38,071 nucleotides of DNA from an uncultured Rhodopila sp. (GTDB taxonomy: Bacteria; Pseudomonadota; Alphaproteobacteria; Acetobacterales; Acetobacteraceae): NCBI RefSeq assembly GCF_903944925.1, contig NZ_CAJATU010000060.1, positions 1 through 38,071 of the forward strand, written 5' to 3'. The notes beneath the pieces are model-generated. The model searched no databases. It had not been told where the DNA came from and saw nothing but the letters and a program-made list of their open reading frames with translations. A program made the position numbers and the translations under genes. The first letter of the stretch is position 1; each line of letters begins with the position of its first letter. Shown piece by piece: positions 32,192 to 38,071 of this stretch.

Positions 32192-34893
32192 GACGTGCCT
32201 TCCTCTTCCGGCAACAGGACGTTGACCGGTATCGGCAGCGTAATCGTCATCGCAGCCCCCGGTCCATCGGCCCGGTTGCGGGCGGTGATGGTGCCGTGCA
32301 TGGCTTCGACGAAACCGCGGCAGATCGCAAGGCCCAGCCCCGTCCCGGCCCGCCGCCCGTCGGCGCGGCCGGAGCGGTAGAATTTCTCGAAGATGCGCTC
32401 GGTGTCTTCGCCGGGAATGCCGTCGCCCTCATCCAGGATGCGCAGCACGACGGTCTCGGTGGCTTCGAACGCCTGGATGGTGATCAGCGACCCGGGCGGC
32501 GCATGCTTCGCGGCGTTGTCCAGCAGGTTGAACAGCACCTGCTCGAACAGCACCATGTCCAGCGCCAGCATCGGCAGGTTCGCCGGCAGGTCGAGTTCCA
32601 CCCGATGCCCGGCGAGGATTTTCCCGGCGCGCCGCAAGGCGGCGCCGACAACGTCCGACAGGTCGTACAGGCTGGTCGCGGGCGTCAGCGCACCCGACTC
32701 CAGCCGAGTCATATCCAGCAAATTCCCGATAAACCGGTTCAGCCGATCGGCTTCCTCGATGATCGTGCCGAGTAATGAGTCCTTGGTGGGCTGGTCCAGG
32801 ATCGCGTCCTGCGAGCGCAGGCTGGTGGCGGAGCCCAGGATCGACGCCAGCGGCGTGCGCAAATCGTGCGAGATCGAGGTCAGCAGGGCGGAGCGCAAGC
32901 GATCGGTTTCGGCCTGCAGGCGGGCGAGGTGAAGATCGCGCGCGAGGTTGACGCGCTCGATCGCCAACGCCGCCTGGTCCGCCAGCGCATCCATCAGCCG
33001 CTGCTGGTCCGGCGACAGCAGCGGACCCGGCTCGTCGCGGATGATGCCGACAACGCCGAGCGGACCGCGCCCGGTGCGCAGCGGCTGGAACAGCCATTTC
33101 GCGCCGGGCAAGGTGTCGGAGCCTCGGCCGGCGACGTGGTCCTTCTCCCAGCTCCATTTGGCGGCGGCGATATCGGCATCGTCGAGCATGTCCTCCGGCG
33201 GAAAGCCGGCCCGCACGGTGACGGTGTCACCGTCGGGCAGCAGCAGCACGACGCGCACCTTCAGCATCAGCGCGATCTGGTGCGCGGTGGCCCACAGCAG
33301 GTCGTCCAGGGTCACCGCGACGGTCAGCTTGCGGCTGAACTGGTACAGGTCGTCGGTGACACGGGCGCGCAGCCGGGCGGCGAGGGCCTGGCCGCGCACC
33401 CGGGCGGCCAGGTTGCTGGCGATGATCGCTACCACGGCGAAGAAGAACAGCGCCACCACGTTTTCCGGGTCCGCGATGGTGAACGTGTATATCGGCGGCA
33501 GGAAAAAGAAGTTGTACGCCAGGGTCGCCAGCACGCAGGCGAACAGCGACGGGCCGAGGCCATGCAGCGCGGCGCCGATAAGGATTGCCGTCAGGAACAC
33601 CAGCGCGACGTTGGTGACTCCCAGCAGCGCGTGCAGTCCCGTCGCGATCGGGATCGCCACCGCCACAAGCGCGGTCGTGATAAGGTACGGACGGATGTCG
33701 GGCGCGGGTTTGTCCTTGGCCGGGGCGGCGGACTGTTCCGCGCTCGCTTTCTCGGCGGGCGCCTCAATGACATGGATGTTGATCCCGCCGGCGTGCTTGA
33801 TCAGGCGCTGGGTAACCGATCCGAGCAGGAACTGCCGCCAGCCGGAGCGCGCGGATTTGCCCACGATGATGTGGGTGACGTTGTTGGCGCGGGCGTAGTC
33901 GATGATCGAATCCGCCACGTCCTGCCCGGGGATCAGCACCGTCTCGCCACCCAGAAGCTGCGCCAGCCGCAGCGCATCCTCGACGCTGTCCTGTTCGGCG
34001 GTGGCGCGGCTGGAGCGGGTCGTCTCGACGCTGATCGCCGTCCATGGCGCGTGAATCAAATCGGCCAGCCGCTTGGCGTGGCGCACCGTGGCGGTCGCCT
34101 TGGGGCCGCCCTGGATGCAGACCAGCACACGCTCCCCGGCGGGCCAGGGACCCTCGATCGCGTGGCTGCGCATGTAGTCAACCATCTGGTTGTCCACACG
34201 CTGGGCGGTGCGGCGCAGCGCCAGTTCGCGCAGGGCGGTCAGGTTGCCGGGGGCGAAGTAGTGGCCGATGGCCCGCTCGGCCTGGGCGGGGACATAGACC
34301 TTGCCCTCCTTCAACCGCTGGATCAGGTCGTCCGGGGTCAGGTCGATCAGTTCGATGTCGTCGGCGCGTTCGATAACGGAGTCCGGCACGGTTTCCCGCA
34401 CGCGGACGCGGGTGATCTGCGCCACGACGTCGTTGAGGCTTTCGACATGCTGAATGTTCAGCGTGGTGTAGACGTCGATGCCGGCGCCGAGGATTTCCTC
34501 GACGTCGAGATAGCGCTTGGGATGCCGGCTGCCGGGGGCGTTGGTGTGGGCGAGTTCGTCCACCAGCACGAGGCGCGGGCGGCGTTCCAGGATGGCGTCG
34601 ATGTCCATCTCGGTCAGGCTGTGGCCGCGATAGGGGATGACGCGGCGGGGGATGGTTTCCAGGCCCCGGGTCAGGGCTTCGGTTTCGGCGCGGCCGTGGG
34701 TTTCGACGATGCCGACGACCACGTCGACCTTTTCGCTCAGGCGCATGCGGGCGGCGGTGAGCATCTCGTAGGTCTTCCCGACGCCGGGCGCGGCGCCGAG
34801 GAAGATCTTCAGCCGCCCGCGGGTGGCTTTCGCCGCTTCCTTCAGCAGCGCGTCCGGAGAGGGCCGCCGATCGGCTGTGGTGTTCTCAGCCAT
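32188..34893 (-). CDS. kdpD: osmosensitive K+ channel sensor histidine kinase KdpD
   Basis: Membrane sensor kinase for K+ limitation and turgor, 901 aa, normal length. The N-terminal KdpD domain has Walker A 'FLGAAPGVGKTYEML' (about 31-45) and 'VLVDELAHTNAPGSRHPKRY'. A Usp domain at about 245-370 has 'GERVLVCIQGGP'. Four membrane helices (DUF4118) span about 395-510 ('PYLITTALVAVAIPIATGL', 'YNFFFLPPIYTFTI'). A GAF-like region follows at 530-655. HisKA carries the phosphoacceptor His near 672 ('SISHDLRTPLASILGSATSL') and HATPase_c has 'NLLDNAAKHAPPGS' and 'GTGLGLAICRGFVEAM'. ATG 34893 is the right start: extending to 34995 would translate the adjacent palindromic repeat as 'MAGLVPAIHDFLGSR', a known spurious peptide type. 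kdpE follows at an ATGA overlap. Confidence 0.97.
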   Translation of the reverse strand: MAENTTADRRPSPDALLKEAAKATRGRLKIFLGAAPGVGKTYEMLTAARMRLSEKVDVVVGIVETHGRAETEALTRGLETIPRRVIPYRGHSLTEMDIDAILERRPRLVLVDELAHTNAPGSRHPKRYLDVEEILGAGIDVYTTLNIQHVESLNDVVAQITRVRVRETVPDSVIERADDIELIDLTPDDLIQRLKEGKVYVPAQAERAIGHYFAPGNLTALRELALRRTAQRVDNQMVDYMRSHAIEGPWPAGERVLVCIQGGPKATATVRHAKRLADLIHAPWTAISVETTRSSRATAEQDSVEDALRLAQLLGGETVLIPGQDVADSIIDYARANNVTHIIVGKSARSGWRQFLLGSVTQRLIKHAGGINIHVIEAPAEKASAEQSAAPAKDKPAPDIRPYLITTALVAVAIPIATGLHALLGVTNVALVFLTAILIGAALHGLGPSLFACVLATLAYNFFFLPPIYTFTIADPENVVALFFFAVVAIIASNLAARVRGQALAARLRARVTDDLYQFSRKLTVAVTLDDLLWATAHQIALMLKVRVVLLLPDGDTVTVRAGFPPEDMLDDADIAAAKWSWEKDHVAGRGSDTLPGAKWLFQPLRTGRGPLGVVGIIRDEPGPLLSPDQQRLMDALADQAALAIERVNLARDLHLARLQAETDRLRSALLTSISHDLRTPLASILGSATSLRSQDAILDQPTKDSLLGTIIEEADRLNRFIGNLLDMTRLESGALTPATSLYDLSDVVGAALRRAGKILAGHRVELDLPANLPMLALDMVLFEQVLFNLLDNAAKHAPPGSLITIQAFEATETVVLRILDEGDGIPGEDTERIFEKFYRSGRADGRRAGTGLGLAICRGFVEAMHGTITARNRADGPGAAMTITLPIPVNVLLPEEEGTS

Positions 34894-34910
34894 GGGGGCG
34901 GGTGGCACGT

Positions 34911-34998
34911 GGCATGGCCGGGCTTGGCCCGGCCATCCACGACTGGCGGTCCGGGATCCGAGAAAGTCGTGGATGGCCGGCACGAGGCCGGCCATGAC
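34911..34998. repeat. dispersed palindromic element, GTCATGGCC subtype, inside the kdp operon
   Basis: GGCATGGCCGGGC-TTG-GCCCGGCCAT, then CCACGACT, a ~20-base centre, AAGTCGTGGAT, then GGCCGGC-ACGAG-GCCGGCCATGAC. The arms fold as hairpins of 9-10 bp. It sits between kdpC and kdpD, 17 bases upstream of the kdpD start, so it would lie in the operon mRNA. It could modulate kdpDE expression relative to kdpABC. Confidence 0.85.
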
Positions 34999-35034
34999 AC
35001 GTGGGCAGGGGACAGGGCAATCAGACGACTCCTT

Positions 35035-35640
35035 TCACCCGTGGGCCAGTGCATCCAACGCCAGGTTCAACTCTAGCACATTCACATGCGGCTCGCCGAT
35101 AAGCCCGGCAAGGCGGCCGGTGATGTGGTCCTGCACCAGTTGCCGCACCAGGGCCTCCGGCAGGTTGCGCGCCTTGGCGACGCGGGGCACCTGGAACAGC
35201 GCGGCGGCGGGCGAGATGTCCGGGTCCAGCCCGCTGGCGGAGGTCGTCACCAGATCCATCGGCACCGCTGTCCCCGGGTTCTCGGCCGCCAATTTGTTGG
35301 CGTCGTCGGTGACGCGGTCCACCAGCGCCTTGGACGTCGGCCCAAGGTTCGATCCGCCCGAGTTGGCGGCGTTATACGGCGCCGGCACGGTCTTTGTGGA
35401 ATCGTTCGGATCGGTGTCTGTGGTGGCGGACGGGCGGCCGTGGAACCAGTTTTCCCCGGTGAAATTCTGCCCGATCAGGCTGGAGCCGATGACCTTGCCG
35501 TCGCGCTCGATCAGGCTGCCGTTGGCCTGATGCGGGAATATCCCCTGCGCGAGGCCGAACATGGCGAGCGGGTAGGCGATGCCGGTCAGGATGGTCATGG
35601 CGACGATCATCGTGACGGCTGGGCGGATATGTTGGAGCAT
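35035..35640 (-). CDS. kdpC: potassium-transporting ATPase subunit KdpC
   Basis: Small single-span subunit of the KdpFABC K+ pump, 201 aa. One N-terminal membrane helix ('[20 protein letters not shown]', about 11-30) is followed by a periplasmic domain with the conserved '[20 protein letters not shown]', 'FHGRPSAT', '[20 protein letters not shown]' and '[20 protein letters not shown]' and '[11 protein letters not shown]'. It ends 37 bases upstream of the palindrome before kdpD. Known role: stabilises KdpA-KdpB and raises ATP affinity. Confidence 0.97.
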   Translation of the reverse strand: MLQHIRPAVTMIVAMTILTGIAYPLAMFGLAQGIFPHQANGSLIERDGKVIGSSLIGQNFTGENWFHGRPSATTDTDPNDSTKTVPAPYNAANSGGSNLGPTSKALVDRVTDDANKLAAENPGTAVPMDLVTTSASGLDPDISPAAALFQVPRVAKARNLPEALVRQLVQDHITGRLAGLIGEPHVNVLELNLALDALAHG

Positions 35641-35667
35641 AGTGCCAGATCCCTAAGAGATTTGAAA

Positions 35668-35744
35668 CACAATTGAACACAAATGAACACAAATAAGCGC
35701 AGAAAGAAATCCTCTTTATTTGTGTTCATTCGTGTTCATTTGTG
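35668..35744. repeat. AT-rich inverted repeat with 10-bp periodic GAACACAAAT units
   Basis: The 29-nt left arm (35668-35696) pairs with the 29-nt right arm (35716-35744) at 27 of 29 positions, with a 19-base loop. Each arm consists of tandem 10-base units: AATTGAACAC, AAATGAACAC, AAATAA on the left and their complements on the right. It is strikingly AT-rich for this genome and lies in the kdpB-kdpC gap, inside the operon. As RNA it would form one very long hairpin; as DNA the units are in phase with one helical turn. Confidence 0.85.
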
Positions 35745-35776
35745 CTTCCATTTACTTACCAAGTGCGGCGCAAAAC

Positions 35777-37861
<2,085 letters not shown>

Positions 37862-37872
37862 GTGCATCTACC

Positions 37873-38071
37873 TCAGAAAGTGGTGCCGGCATGCCTCGAG
37901 AGGTGCTCGACGATCGGCCCCAGGGCGAGGGAAGGCAGGAAGGTCAGGCCGCCGGTGATCAGGATCACGCCGACGACCAGTCCGACGAACAGGCCGCCAT
38001 CGGTCGGGAAGGTCCCGGCCGAAACCGGCACGATCTTCTTGGCCGCGAGCGACCCGGCGATCGCCAGCATC
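37873..38071 (-). CDS. kdpA: potassium-transporting ATPase subunit KdpA, C-terminal part
   Basis: The last 65 residues of the K+-translocating subunit; the gene continues beyond the right edge. '[20 protein letters not shown]' and '[20 protein letters not shown]' followed by '[17 protein letters not shown]' are the conserved final membrane segment and cytoplasmic end of KdpA. The stop lies 11 bases before the kdpB start. In E. coli the small kdpF would be upstream, outside this window. Confidence 0.95.
   Translation of the reverse strand, partial: MLAIAGSLAAKKIVPVSAGTFPTDGGLFVGLVVGVILITGGLTFLPSLALGPIVEHLSRHAGTTF

Noticed and set aside
34894..34995. In-frame N-terminal extension of kdpD beginning MAGLVPAIHDF
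   Set aside because: The extension is the translation of the dispersed palindrome at 34911-34998. The KdpD family begins near MAENTTADRRPSPDALLKEA (ATG 34893).

Overview
The window is a high-GC chromosomal segment from an alphaproteobacterium. The best guess is a member of the Rhodospirillales, probably Acetobacteraceae-like. This rests on a FYDLN-type acidic protein next to aroA-cmk, a class II (CP4-like) EPSP synthase, a fused MaoC-phosphotransacetylase, a CtrA-like box upstream of a chemoreceptor, and dispersed palindromes of the kind that give spurious 'MAGLVPAIH' peptides in alphaproteobacterial genomes. I see no rRNA, tRNA, CRISPR array, insertion sequence, integrase or phage gene.

Layout. 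Positions 1-3064 hold the end of an OmpA-like protein, then an aminotransferase (AlaC/LL-DAP aminotransferase class) overlapping homoserine dehydrogenase. A truncated PIN-domain toxin remnant follows, then a secreted serine hydrolase (minus strand). Positions 5282-7263 are cmk and aroA (minus), with the FYDLN protein divergent. Next come a YdcF-type protein, a ketopantoate-reductase-like enzyme and a frameshifted RES-domain toxin pseudogene. lepB-rnc-era form a compact operon (10130-12472). A chemoreceptor carrying a C-terminal PilZ domain and a bacteriohemerythrin (12583-15013) form a two-gene unit behind a CtrA-like site.

Positions 15096-19860 are an accessory stretch: an aldose-1-epimerase-like protein, three small exported proteins, a catalase-related peroxidase, a Pmp3/YqaE membrane peptide and a chromate transporter. 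A serine-glyoxylate aminotransferase and a GcvR-like double-ACT protein are divergent (20054-21916). A 480-bp noncoding region with repeated CGGTAAT motifs and three hairpins separates them from the MaoC-Pta fusion. A K+ channel with an RCK domain, recO-parC, a Cache diguanylate cyclase, mazG, a remnant of a molybdenum hydroxylase and an orphan ptsN follow.

The right end (31493-38071, minus) is the K+-uptake operon kdpA(partial)-kdpB-kdpC-kdpD-kdpE. It is interrupted by one dispersed palindrome (kdpC/kdpD) and by an AT-rich near-perfect hairpin with 29-nt arms (kdpB/kdpC).

Most of the window is ordinary core metabolism and cell maintenance. The less ordinary parts are the chemoreceptor-PilZ/hemerythrin unit, the covarying dispersed hairpin family, the structured intergenic region at 21917-22396, the kdp intergenic hairpin, and three decayed genes that can be recognised only from fragments. 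I found no clear undescribed multi-gene system. The strongest candidate for follow-up is the CtrA box/chemoreceptor-PilZ/hemerythrin unit.
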